Shown in pieces: positions 49,531 through 58,940 of a stretch of 64,000 nt of DNA (its first letter is position 1; every line of letters begins with the position of its first letter). Origin of the DNA: Bryopsis sp. KO-2023 (taxonomy: Eukaryota; Chlorophyta; Ulvophyceae; Bryopsidales; Bryopsidaceae); the NCBI GenBank assembly GCA_030272585.1, contig BSYQ01000008.1:2046001-2110000 (forward strand). Reading direction: 5' to 3'. Below the pieces are notes generated by a model. The model was given only the letters and a program-made list of their open reading frames with translations, had not been told where the DNA came from and ran no database searches. The translations under genes were made by a program, and so were the position numbers.

Positions 49531-52185
49531 TCAGTTTAACATTTTTTTTACATCGGGGAGGTTTTTCACCTCCTCCAATCTAGGACATTGCCTCACAGGG
49601 TGACCCTTCTTTCCACAAAGATAACAATTATATCCCCCTCCCCCCTGGGGGTTCTGTCTTCCCTGATTGGCTTGTCCTCTTCCACGGTTACCACCACCGC
49701 GTCCACGTCCACCACCACCACCACGTCCTCCTCCTCGTCCTTGTTGCTGTTGCTGCTGCTGTTGCACTCCTGCGGCAGCTTGTGGTGGTGCTTGGGCTGG
49801 TGGTGTAGAGTTCTGCTGCTGCTGACCCTGATTCTGGCCTTTCTTCTTTCTTCCACCACGCCAGACTCCTTTCTTTTTCTGATTGGTTTGCCCTCCTTGG
49901 CCTTGTGTTCCAACTCCAAGGGCTTCCAATCGTTCGGCGGATATGATGGCGGCCTCGACATCTCGAGGTACCGTTGCTGCGACTAACTTCTGAACTTCAC
50001 TTTTAAGTCCATCCACGAAGAGCAAATACTGGTGATCCTCTTCGAGGTCTGGAATCCTCAAAACTAACCGCTGAAACTCTTTAACGAACTGTTTCACGGT
50101 TCCAGTCTGCTTGAGTTTATGGAGGTCACGCCACGCTTCATCTCGATCACTAGAGAATTCGAAAGCTGTAGCTAAACCATCCATGAAGTCCATCCAGTCA
50201 CGGAAGGGTGGTCTTTCACCTCGGTGAATTTTCAACTCTTGCATCGTTAACCAATCCGAGGCAGCTCCATAAAGGTTAGTGGCCATAATCGATTGCCACT
50301 GTGCTTCATGCACTCCGCAGGTTCTCAAGTACCGCGTCATGAGCACTTGCCATTTACGGGCTTTTGGTTCTCCACTTCCGTTAAATGCGCGAGGCATTTG
50401 CAACTTGACGGTGCTAGGCAACCACTGTCCTTGCCTAGGAGGTCCTGGGCCTGCCGGTCCAGCGCCACCTCCACCTCCACCTCCATCAGGAGGTCCACCG
50501 GGAGGTCCACCGCCTCCACCATCTCCACCGCCGCCACCACCTCCTCCGCCATCAGGCGCACCTGGAATGCGGGAAGGTGGGCGGTTTCGTCTGTCGCGGT
50601 AATCATCACCGCCATCATCATCTGGGTCGTCATCACCAGGGTCTCCAAAGTTACCTCGCATGCGAGGAACTCGAGTGGGTCCACCAGTAGACTCATATGA
50701 ACCAAGTGCAGCAAAGGGATTATTTTCTACCCTTGCTCCCAAAGCACTTAACCCAAGTCCCAATCTTCCAGTACGTGTGGGGATCTGCATGGGTTCTTTT
50801 CCTTTCTCTTCTCTGACCTGTGCCTTAGCACGCTCAAGGTCAATTTGATATAACACTTCTGCTGAGGAGAGAACTCTTGGGTTAGTTCGTGTGGGTCTAC
50901 GTGATCCATCGGCAGAGTCGGGTTCTGAGATGCGTACTCCAGGCTGAGCTCTTGTACTTGGAGGTATCAACTGAGGGAATGTGAAATCAGCGTCTGGTGC
51001 GCTATCCACTGCAGTGCATGGTGGTGCTTCTGCAGCAACAATTTCACCCTCCTCGACCTGTACTGCTGGAGGAGCCGGTATTGTTGAGGTTCCTGCCCCA
51101 ACCATTCCTACCGCGAAACTCTGGTCTAGTGGCGGCCATGATGCAGCCAACTGCTTTACTGATTTCTTCGGCAGTGGCATCCCAAAGGCTGAGTCCTCAG
51201 GCTCAGGAGAAGTTGATTCTTCTCGCTCTGGTGATACTGCACGAGCATCACTTCCACTTTGGGCACTCTGACTTCCGCCACTCACATCCTCCATGCTTCG
51301 TTCCAGGCCAGATAATCTTAAGGCAACCACATCAGCTGCATCTTGCTGCTGATCCCAGGTCTTGGATGCCTTTTTCTCCAAGGCAATCAAATCTTTTTGA
51401 ATTGCTACTCTTGAGCTCTGCAAACGCTTCACCTCAGCACCTTGTTTGTGCAAGGACTCCCGAAACAATTCTAGAGTCCGTTCGACTTTTTCGTTGGAAT
51501 CCGCAACAGTTCCTAATAAGCCTTCAATTCTCCGCCCTTGAACAAGGGATAACTCGGAGAGTTGTTTTAACTGAAGTGCTGATGCTTCAGTTGCTTCTTT
51601 TAGGTCAGCAAAACGAGAGTCCGCTAGAATGTCTGCGGCATCCATTCTCCTCGTTATTGCATCCACAGAAGCTTTGATCTCGGCTCTTTCTTTCCTATGG
51701 TCGATATCTTGGCGTAATAGCCTCTGCTCGTATCGACTATGTTGAGCCGCTACTGAATCCAGCTTCTGCTGTTGCGACACCACCGCATGCTGTGTGGCCT
51801 CAACCTGTTGCGCATGCTGGTGCTGTGTTTCCAGCGCCTGCCCGATCACCTCTGATGCGCCAGCCAGTTGGTTCGACACAGAGGCCTCAGCATGGGCTAG
51901 CCTCTGCCCCAGTGTCTGGTCAACTTGCTGCAGGTGACCCCTTAGCCCGTGGGCTAAATCGTCCACACGGTCATGGACTGCATCCACATCCTCTCTTAAG
52001 GCTTCCGCATCAGCTCCCATGTCTATGTCGACAGCTGCTTGCTGGACATTGTGGATGTTCTGGACGTTTATTTGTTGATACACAACATTGGGTGCGTCAG
52101 GCAATTCCTCATCGAACTCAGGTTCAATCCCTGGCTCTTCAACTTGAGGCTCGCGCACTGCCAATGCGTGTTCACGGTCAGCCAT
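49531..52185 (-). CDS. E6 gag, uninterrupted
   Basis: 884 residues from MADREHALAV. Residues about 40-330 are coiled-coil-like. Then come a Ser/Pro acidic region, a Gly/Pro tract (about 545-590), a capsid-like domain (about 610-740), a QG-rich and RGG-rich basic tail, and a CCHC knuckle (CYLCGKKGHPVRQC). Ty3 Gags are often 250-450 residues, so this is long, mostly through the N-terminal coiled coil. It shows the arrangement that E4 has interrupted in E3. Confidence 0.88.
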   Translation of the reverse strand: MADREHALAVREPQVEEPGIEPEFDEELPDAPNVVYQQINVQNIHNVQQAAVDIDMGADAEALREDVDAVHDRVDDLAHGLRGHLQQVDQTLGQRLAHAEASVSNQLAGASEVIGQALETQHQHAQQVEATQHAVVSQQQKLDSVAAQHSRYEQRLLRQDIDHRKERAEIKASVDAITRRMDAADILADSRFADLKEATEASALQLKQLSELSLVQGRRIEGLLGTVADSNEKVERTLELFRESLHKQGAEVKRLQSSRVAIQKDLIALEKKASKTWDQQQDAADVVALRLSGLERSMEDVSGGSQSAQSGSDARAVSPEREESTSPEPEDSAFGMPLPKKSVKQLAASWPPLDQSFAVGMVGAGTSTIPAPPAVQVEEGEIVAAEAPPCTAVDSAPDADFTFPQLIPPSTRAQPGVRISEPDSADGSRRPTRTNPRVLSSAEVLYQIDLERAKAQVREEKGKEPMQIPTRTGRLGLGLSALGARVENNPFAALGSYESTGGPTRVPRMRGNFGDPGDDDPDDDGGDDYRDRRNRPPSRIPGAPDGGGGGGGGGDGGGGGPPGGPPDGGGGGGGAGPAGPGPPRQGQWLPSTVKLQMPRAFNGSGEPKARKWQVLMTRYLRTCGVHEAQWQSIMATNLYGAASDWLTMQELKIHRGERPPFRDWMDFMDGLATAFEFSSDRDEAWRDLHKLKQTGTVKQFVKEFQRLVLRIPDLEEDHQYLLFVDGLKSEVQKLVAATVPRDVEAAIISAERLEALGVGTQGQGGQTNQKKKGVWRGGRKKKGQNQGQQQQNSTPPAQAPPQAAAGVQQQQQQQQGRGGGRGGGGGRGRGGGNRGRGQANQGRQNPQGGGGYNCYLCGKKGHPVRQCPRLEEVKNLPDVKKMLN

Positions 52186-52316
52186 GGTCTCTCAGCCACT
52201 ATTTGGGAGTACTCAACAACCACGGTTGGAGTTTCTCTCTACCAAACAAACAAACAAAAACGTTTGTTGCGCCACGTTCACAAGTTTCGATCTCAAGAAC
52301 TTAAAGTTCTTGCCTC

Positions 52317-52328
52317 GCTCCGAAACCA
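52317..52328 (-). other. E6 primer-binding site
   Basis: GCTCCGAAACCA on the + strand, two bases inside the 5' LTR starting at 52331. Confidence 0.85.
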
Positions 52329-52330
52329 AT

Positions 52331-52496
52331 TGATAGTGAAGCTTGTGGGTGACGCAATAGTGGTCGGCTGTGTTGATTGGATTCGTGATAACTTGCTGGC
52401 TAACGCAAGTATACTTGTGGGGTTTGTTGGTTTAGACAACTCTCTAGCTAGCGCGGTTGTGAACGCTACTAGAGCACTTGGGTTGGGAAGTGATTG
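52331..52496 (-). repeat. E6 5' LTR, first segment
   Basis: Matches 42654-42819 and ends with GATTG, the left target duplication of E7. The LTR resumes at 61987. Confidence 0.9.
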
Positions 52497-52884
52497 TGAT
52501 ACAAACGTGGAACAAATAGACTAGTCGAGTGGACTTACGTCTAGAGCACGGAAAGACTTTCTCAAACAAGGATCTTTACAATAGTCCAAGTTACAATAAG
52601 GCTGTGGTCCGGGCCGAATAAGTATTCGGCCGGGCCGACAGCCTGTCCAACCCTTTCATCCAACTCAGCGTCCTAATGGCCCCTTGGCCGTGTCCTAATG
52701 GACCCTAAGCTGAATGTGAGGCTCCAGGCCGAACTGAGGGTTGCCACCTCAGAGGCGGCCTGGCCCTCTCCCTTAATGTGTGGCTATGATGATGGTGAGC
52801 TGGTTCGGTCCGACTACTGTCAGGCCGAACCACGTGTTGGGTGAGTGGGCCGAACCGCGTGTCATACGACGGACGTTCGTATCA
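52497..52884 (-). repeat. E7 3' LTR
   Basis: 388 bp, TG...CA. The purine tract (+ strand ACCACTCCCCCCCCAC) adjoins it at 52885. Confidence 0.92.
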
Positions 52885-52901
52885 ACCACTCCCCCCCCAC
52901 G

Positions 52902-53428
52902 CAAGTACGCGCCTCGCGTACCCAAGTAACCGAAGTTTGGGGGTTACACTCACACATACGCATAGACACACACAAAACGCTTTCAAGGCATCCAACAAGC
53001 CTTTAGCTTTTAAGGGAGTCAAATAATGTTTAACCTTCGCTGAAATTAAAAGAGTGTTCAAAAACTCTAAGCGAATTATCAACAAAAATCAACCAAATGA
53101 TAAGGCTGCCACCTGCAGGCCGAATCATGTACTGTAAACCAGCTAACTGTTTGCACAAAACAACCCATAAGGTCCAAATTCAGATTCCCTTATAAGTATC
53201 CAGAAAGCAGGTGATTGACCCAGCCCGGCCAACCCACTGTATAAAAACCATTGTATAAAAAAAACCATTGGGTCAGAACTCAAAACAAAATAACCCAGTT
53301 CTGGGCCTGAATGTCCCTTATCCAGAAAAGTAAAATCAACAGAAACTCAGCCCAATCCCAGGCCATCACACTGTAAAACACCCAAACATCCCTTGCCCTT
53401 CTCTCTTTCGTTCCCGACCCCAGTTCGC
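52902..53428 (-). other. E7 region between ORF3 and 3' LTR
   Basis: About 530 bases of non-coding, A/C-rich sequence on the + strand with a CACACA-type tract near 52950-52980 and repeated ACCCA words. No ORF of note. Confidence 0.5.
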
Positions 53429-54652
53429 CTATTTCTGCGACCTGGTTCTCGGCCCATGCCTCTTGGACGTTGCTGGGCTACGTGGAGGGAGCGGAAGGCG
53501 AGTCGCCGAGGAAGGTGCTGATGGTTGGTCTGGTGATGGTGGTGGGTGGCTCGGCTGGCGGTGCGATCTGGCTGCTCCTGGGAGTTCCAAGCCGAGAGCC
53601 TGGAAATACTGAGTATTCCAGGTGCCGATCTGCTCTTTGAGCTTGCCCGGCCAGCGACCTTTTAACGACTCCTTGGTACAGCTTGGACAATCCGGAAGTG
53701 GGGCGTCGAATGGGAGGATCGGCCTGACGCCTTGGTCTCCCTCACCGATGAGATCCTGTATGCGGGGGAGGTAAGGTCCTCCCGACTCGTCGGCCGAGAT
53801 GAGAGCTCCTGCTCGTGCCGCGATCCTCAACCCCACATTGTGTTTTTTGCACAAAAGATGCCCTTTGTTGCAGAGCACCCGATCCAAACCAGGGCGGGGA
53901 GCTTCCCGCGGATATGCGCAAGCAGCGCAGGCGAACGTGGACGGAGCAGGTGCTGGAGGTGGTGGTGGAGGTAGGGACGACGTTTTCGGAGGCTCCTCCG
54001 AAATGAGGTCATCCTCACTCCCGGATAGCAGCACGGGACCAGGCTTCGGCCTCGGGGGAAGAGCGTCCTCCAAGTCAGCGTAGGGATCTTCCGTGTAATC
54101 CCAGAGCTGCTGCTCATCTTCCCCCTCGGCCTCAGCCTGGTCCACTTCCATGGCCTCATCCAGGATGAACCTCCCCACCCCTCGGCCTTTGAGCTTCCTC
54201 GACCTCTTTCGTCGCGGGACCACCACCTTCAGTGGGGTTGACGATGGTCCCTCTGGTGGCCTCTCCGCAGCGACTTCTTCTTGTACCGAGTCCTCCACTG
54301 TTTCGGTTTCCACGTGCTCTTTTTCTTTTTCTTTTTCCCCGGCCAGAGGTTGGTCCATTTCCATACGCTGCAGTCCACGATTGAGAGTGTCGATAGCTTC
54401 GGCCATGGCTGTTTTCGCCAGCCTTTCCCTTTCCTGCCCCCACACTGCTGCTTGCCGAAACGCATCCAAGCGCTGCGTTTTCAGCTGTTCCTCCAACTGA
54501 GCCACTTTCTCCTCAGCGGCTTTTGCCCGCTTCTCCGCCTCGTTGGCCCTATTTTGCCATTCGGCAAGTTCGGCCTCGAGCTTGTTCTTCTGCTCAGTGG
54601 ACTGTCGCGCGTCCTGCAGAAATCGCTCCAAGTTGGCCGCTGTCAGATCCAT
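53429..54652 (-). CDS. E7 ORF3: coiled-coil protein with RING-like zinc site
   Basis: 407 residues from MDLTAANLER; the frame is open 25 codons further upstream, also with a Met. Residues about 5-95 are coiled coil (KNKLEAELAEWQNRANEAEK). A basic stretch (PRRKRSRKLKGRGVGR) is followed by an acidic linker and a proline run. The zinc site is C242, C245, C261, H265, C268, H271, C322, C325: the same ligand order and similar spacing as E3 ORF3, with little other sequence similarity. Proline-rich basic tail. No signal peptide or membrane helix. The shared layout in two families and the shared position make a common origin or role likely. Confidence 0.75.
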   Translation of the reverse strand: MDLTAANLERFLQDARQSTEQKNKLEAELAEWQNRANEAEKRAKAAEEKVAQLEEQLKTQRLDAFRQAAVWGQERERLAKTAMAEAIDTLNRGLQRMEMDQPLAGEKEKEKEHVETETVEDSVQEEVAAERPPEGPSSTPLKVVVPRRKRSRKLKGRGVGRFILDEAMEVDQAEAEGEDEQQLWDYTEDPYADLEDALPPRPKPGPVLLSGSEDDLISEEPPKTSSLPPPPPPAPAPSTFACAACAYPREAPRPGLDRVLCNKGHLLCKKHNVGLRIAARAGALISADESGGPYLPRIQDLIGEGDQGVRPILPFDAPLPDCPSCTKESLKGRWPGKLKEQIGTWNTQYFQALGLELPGAARSHRQPSHPPPSPDQPSAPSSATRLPLPPRSPATSKRHGPRTRSQK

Positions 54653-54974
54653 GGCTCCTCTTTCCTTTCTTTTCTGTGTTCGGCCGTGTGGGCTCTCTCT
54701 CCTTTTTTTTTTCTCTGACTCAATCAAACAAAGGCTTTCTGTAGCGCCTTCGTTACTTCTCCTTAAATTCGCCGATGAGGTACCGGTCAGACACAGTGCG
54801 CAACTGAAAGGTACACTCTGATGTGACGAGGGATGGGAATTCCCTCCGAACTTCCGAGGTACCGCCTCGTTTGAGGTACCGTCCCATTCCGGCCGAGGTT
54901 GACCTCATCAGTTCGTCATCATGACTTCCAACTCCCCCATCACCCTCGTCAGTTGCATCAGAAGCTTCCTTCAG

Positions 54975-57900
54975 TCATGCTCGGCCCGTTCGTGCAACGA
55001 ACTCGGCCAGCAGATCTGAACAATGTGTCAGACTCTCCTTCGGCTCCCATGTTGCCTCATGGGGTTGGTATCCTTTCCAGCAAACCAAATAACGTTTTCC
55101 TCTTCCCTTTCCTTTCTCCCTGACAATAGCCTCCACTTCGTATTCCTCTTCTCCATCCAGCTCATCGATAAGAGCCGGGCCGGGAGGTGCATCCCGCACG
55201 AACTCCTCGGACCGCTTGTATTCCTTGAGCTTGGAGACGTGGAATGTAGGGTGAAGCCTCCAGCCTGGTGGGAGGTCGAGCCTATAGGCCACTGGTGATA
55301 TTACGGCCTCAACCTTGAACGGCCCGATGAACCTTCGCCTGACCTTGGCCGGAATGTGCTTGGTTACGGCCAGAGGGAGGTGGGCACTTCGGAGGCAAAC
55401 CTCCTGTCCCACTGCGAATTCCACATGTCGCCTCTTTTTGTTGGCGCTCACACACATGGTCTCCTGGGCCGAAGCGTAGTTTGCTTTGGCCTCCTCCAGG
55501 TCTCGGTTCATTCGGCTCACCATGGCCTCGGCCGCCTCCACGTTAGTACTCGGCCGGTCGGCCTCCAGGCCTCTTGGGTGTTGCCCATACATCAGGTAGA
55601 AAGGGGTGTATTTGGTGCTGGCGTTGACCGAATTGTTTGCAGCAAATTCGGCCGTGCTGAGGTATTCGCTCCATGTCTCCGGCCTCGCTTCAATGTAGGG
55701 CCGAAGGAAGTTCTCCAGTGTTCGGATTGTTACTTCGCTCTGTCCATCAGATTGCGGATGGTGAGCGGTCGACATCCTTAGATCGGTGCCCACGAGCCGA
55801 AACAACTCCTTGTAGAACTGGCTCGTAAATCTTGGGTCTCGGTCAGACACGATAACTTCCGGTATCCCTGAGGTGGGGAATACTTTGGAGAGAAAGAGCT
55901 CGGCATATCCTTTCGCCGAAACCTCCTTGGTGCACGGGACGAACTTGCACATCTTCGTGAGCCGATCCACAAAGACAGCCACGGCCGTGTACCCGTTAGA
56001 CTTCGGTAAGTCAGTAACGAGGTCGGTCGTCAGCTGCTCCCACTTGTAGGCCGGAACTGGCAGAGGGTGTAGCAACCCTTTCTGCTTAGAATTCTCGGTC
56101 TTCATCATTTGGCAAGTGGGGCACGATTCGACATAGTGGTTCACGGCTCGGCGCCAGCCTCTCCACCAATGTCTTCGGCTCACAAGCTCGGCTGTCCGAG
56201 CTTTCCCTGGATGTCCCGCCATCGGCACATCGTGGTGGTCGTGCAATACCACCTGGCGTTTAGAAACCGGCACAACGAGTTTCGGCTCGGCTCCAACGTC
56301 CTTGGCTTGATACATGAGCAGTCCATCTGGGGTCAGGGTGTACCCCTGCACTGCTCGTCCCTCTTCAAGTTGGGTCACGATTGGTCGAAGAATAGGGTCC
56401 TCCTTTATGGCGGCTTGCCAGTCTTGTGCCTCCCCGGGCGAGATTTTGGCCCCCAAAATCGCATTGAGCCGGAGTTGTGGCTTGCGAGAAAGCGCATCGG
56501 CCACAAAATTGGCTCGGCCCGGAAGATATAAAATCTTCGGCTTGATAGACTGGAACGATCCAGACTTCAACCAACGCGTTTGAGTCCGTGAAAGGACGCG
56601 TTGCTGTAGAAAATGGGTAGCTGGGAGGTGATCCGTATACACCGTAGTCCCACCAGGAGCTCCTTCCAGGTAGTGACGCCATTGGGCGAGAGCATAGGAG
56701 ATGCCCAATAGTTCCCTTTCGTAGGCCGAATACTTCTGCTCGGCTGAGTTCAGGGAACGGCTCAAAAATGCAATGGGCTGATAACCTTCCTCCTTGCTGC
56801 CCTGCATTAAGGTAGCTCCTAATGCGAAGTCCGATGCATCCGTGGCAACAACGTACGGCTTGGCCGGGTCCGGGATCAAGAGTACTGGGGCCGAAGTGAG
56901 TCGGTCCTTGAGCTCTTGAAACGCTGCTGTCTGGGCCGGACCCCATTCCCAGGCTTGGTCCTTCTTGACGAGCTTCTGGATGGGAGCAGCAATCCTTGAA
57001 AACTCCCTGATGAAGCGTCGGTAGTAGGACACCATGCCCAGAAAACTCCGCACTTCCGGCACAGACTGTAGGGGCTTCCAATCTTGAATGGCTTGGGTCT
57101 TGCTGCGATGAGGGGAGATGCCGTCGGCCGAAATCCAATGCCCCCCGAAATCCAGTTCTTTGACGGCGATGGAACACTTTGACGCCTTCGCATAGAGCTG
57201 ATGCTCGGCCAGCTTGTCCAGCACGAGCCGAAGGTGCTCCGCGTGTTCCTCCTCCGTTTTACTGTAGACGATGATGTCGTCCAGGAAGACCACAAGAAAC
57301 TTATCGTGGAAATCCCGGAAGAGGTCGTTCACCATCGCCATGAACTGCGGGGGTGCGTTCGTTAGGCCGAAGGACACTACTTTGTATTCGTAGTGCCCAT
57401 AACGGGTCCGAAAAGCGGTCTTCTCCTGATCTTCGGCCCGGATGGGCATCTGCCAATACCCCGATCGCAGGTCCAGCCGAGTAAAGATTTTGGCTCCCTG
57501 GAGGCGGTCCAATAATTCTTCAGGGAGAGGGAGGGGGTAGCGGTTCTTGACCGTCCGCTGGTTGATCCACCGGTAGTCAATGCAAAAGCGAAGCCCACCA
57601 TCCTTTTTGTTGGCGAAAAGGATGGGGGCGCCCCACGGGCTCTTTGAGGGCCGAATCAGCTCCCGGTCCAACATGTAGTCGAGCTGCTTCCGGACCTCCG
57701 CGAGTTCGGCTGGAGAGAGCTTGTACATAGGCCGAAAAATCGGCTTCGTTCCTTCCTCCAGCTCGATCTCGAATTCATGACCGTTCCTGACCGGTGGTGG
57801 TCCTTTAGGAAGGTCAGATGCGAATACTCGCTTGTAGTCCGTTAAGAGCTGGGTGATCGCTTTTGAGAGCTCGGGCCGAACCAACTTGCTGATATCATCT

Positions 57901-58940
57901 TTGGTATGTTCATCGTTTTGTTCGGCCTCGGCTTCGGTAACCACTACCATCACAACGTCTCCTTGTCCAGCACGCGCATCCTTTAAAAGCTTGGCCGCGG
58001 ATGTCTGTTCCATGTCGCCCACGCTCATAGTCTCGGTGGGTCGAGGCTTGCCCGAGATAGCTAGAGGAAGAGAAATCCTTGTCTTCCCCCGCTGAACCGA
58101 GATTGTCCGTGTCCGAAAGCAGAGATCGGGGTTTTCGGCTACAAGCCACGGGATGCCCAAAATCATCTCGTATGCCATGTCGGGAAAGATGTGGAAATCC
58201 GCGACAAAAGTGGCTCGGCCCGATCGAAATCGAACATGTTCGGCTCGGCCCCGGGTTGAGCCCTTGGAACCATCCGCCATGACCAGGGTGCGGTGCTCTC
58301 CGGTTGCCTCCAATTCCAGTCGTGCTTGAGTTGCCGTTGAGATGTAGTTTTCCCAACTTCCGCTATCCACATACGCCTTCACCGGTCGGTCTCCAACTTG
58401 AATGGCTATCTCGAAGCCAGTAAACCGCCCTTTGGAACAGGTGTTTCCCGTTCTGGCGATGTAAGAAAAATTGTCGGCCACTGCAGAGTCGGCGCGACTG
58501 AGTGCCCCCGGCACTTGAGAAAAATTTGAACCATCCATCCCTCGGTTGCCTTGCGGGCCGAGCTGTACAGTGGATGGTGGTTCCCCTGATGATACCCCAG
58601 GCCGTGCGTGGCCAGTATCATCCGCTCCTTCACTGAGTCCTGTTCCATGGGACTCGGCTCGCGCTGCAGTATTGGAACTATGCGAGCTGGAGCTAGTGTC
58701 TATCCGTTTTTCATGCTCTTCCGCCTTGTCCGGCCAAGTAACTCTCTTGGTCATTTTTCTATCATCTATTCCTTCTGCTTGCTCCTCCCCAAAATCTTCC
58801 GGAACCTCGGCCCTGATACCACCCGCATTTGTGTCCAGGGTAGGTGGCCTCGCGCCCCGGACCTTCAGTTTATCGAACGCTTTGCGGCCGAGAGCTTGGG
58901 ACAATTCCTGATCCCATGATCTCCTCCGCACAAGTAGCAT
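54975..58940 (-). CDS. E7 pol: protease, RT, RNase H, integrase, chromodomain
   Basis: 1321 residues, overlapping the gag end by 76 bases in the -1 frame, the usual layout for gag-pol frameshifting. Protease: VKAYVDSGSWENYI near residue 190. RT: LDLRSGYWQMPI and VFLDDIIVYS near 550. RNase H: VATDASDFALGATL. Integrase: HDVPMAGH ... CPTCQM, then TTDLVTDLP, VSDRDPRF and SDGQSEV. Chromodomain near 1265-1315 (YEVEAIVREKG ... YLVCWKGYQPHEATWEPKES). It looks whole. It is clearly related to E3 pol but a distinct family. Confidence 0.92.
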   Translation of the reverse strand: MLLVRRRSWDQELSQALGRKAFDKLKVRGARPPTLDTNAGGIRAEVPEDFGEEQAEGIDDRKMTKRVTWPDKAEEHEKRIDTSSSSHSSNTAARAESHGTGLSEGADDTGHARPGVSSGEPPSTVQLGPQGNRGMDGSNFSQVPGALSRADSAVADNFSYIARTGNTCSKGRFTGFEIAIQVGDRPVKAYVDSGSWENYISTATQARLELEATGEHRTLVMADGSKGSTRGRAEHVRFRSGRATFVADFHIFPDMAYEMILGIPWLVAENPDLCFRTRTISVQRGKTRISLPLAISGKPRPTETMSVGDMEQTSAAKLLKDARAGQGDVVMVVVTEAEAEQNDEHTKDDISKLVRPELSKAITQLLTDYKRVFASDLPKGPPPVRNGHEFEIELEEGTKPIFRPMYKLSPAELAEVRKQLDYMLDRELIRPSKSPWGAPILFANKKDGGLRFCIDYRWINQRTVKNRYPLPLPEELLDRLQGAKIFTRLDLRSGYWQMPIRAEDQEKTAFRTRYGHYEYKVVSFGLTNAPPQFMAMVNDLFRDFHDKFLVVFLDDIIVYSKTEEEHAEHLRLVLDKLAEHQLYAKASKCSIAVKELDFGGHWISADGISPHRSKTQAIQDWKPLQSVPEVRSFLGMVSYYRRFIREFSRIAAPIQKLVKKDQAWEWGPAQTAAFQELKDRLTSAPVLLIPDPAKPYVVATDASDFALGATLMQGSKEEGYQPIAFLSRSLNSAEQKYSAYERELLGISYALAQWRHYLEGAPGGTTVYTDHLPATHFLQQRVLSRTQTRWLKSGSFQSIKPKILYLPGRANFVADALSRKPQLRLNAILGAKISPGEAQDWQAAIKEDPILRPIVTQLEEGRAVQGYTLTPDGLLMYQAKDVGAEPKLVVPVSKRQVVLHDHHDVPMAGHPGKARTAELVSRRHWWRGWRRAVNHYVESCPTCQMMKTENSKQKGLLHPLPVPAYKWEQLTTDLVTDLPKSNGYTAVAVFVDRLTKMCKFVPCTKEVSAKGYAELFLSKVFPTSGIPEVIVSDRDPRFTSQFYKELFRLVGTDLRMSTAHHPQSDGQSEVTIRTLENFLRPYIEARPETWSEYLSTAEFAANNSVNASTKYTPFYLMYGQHPRGLEADRPSTNVEAAEAMVSRMNRDLEEAKANYASAQETMCVSANKKRRHVEFAVGQEVCLRSAHLPLAVTKHIPAKVRRRFIGPFKVEAVISPVAYRLDLPPGWRLHPTFHVSKLKEYKRSEEFVRDAPPGPALIDELDGEEEYEVEAIVREKGKGRGKRYLVCWKGYQPHEATWEPKESLTHCSDLLAEFVARTGRA

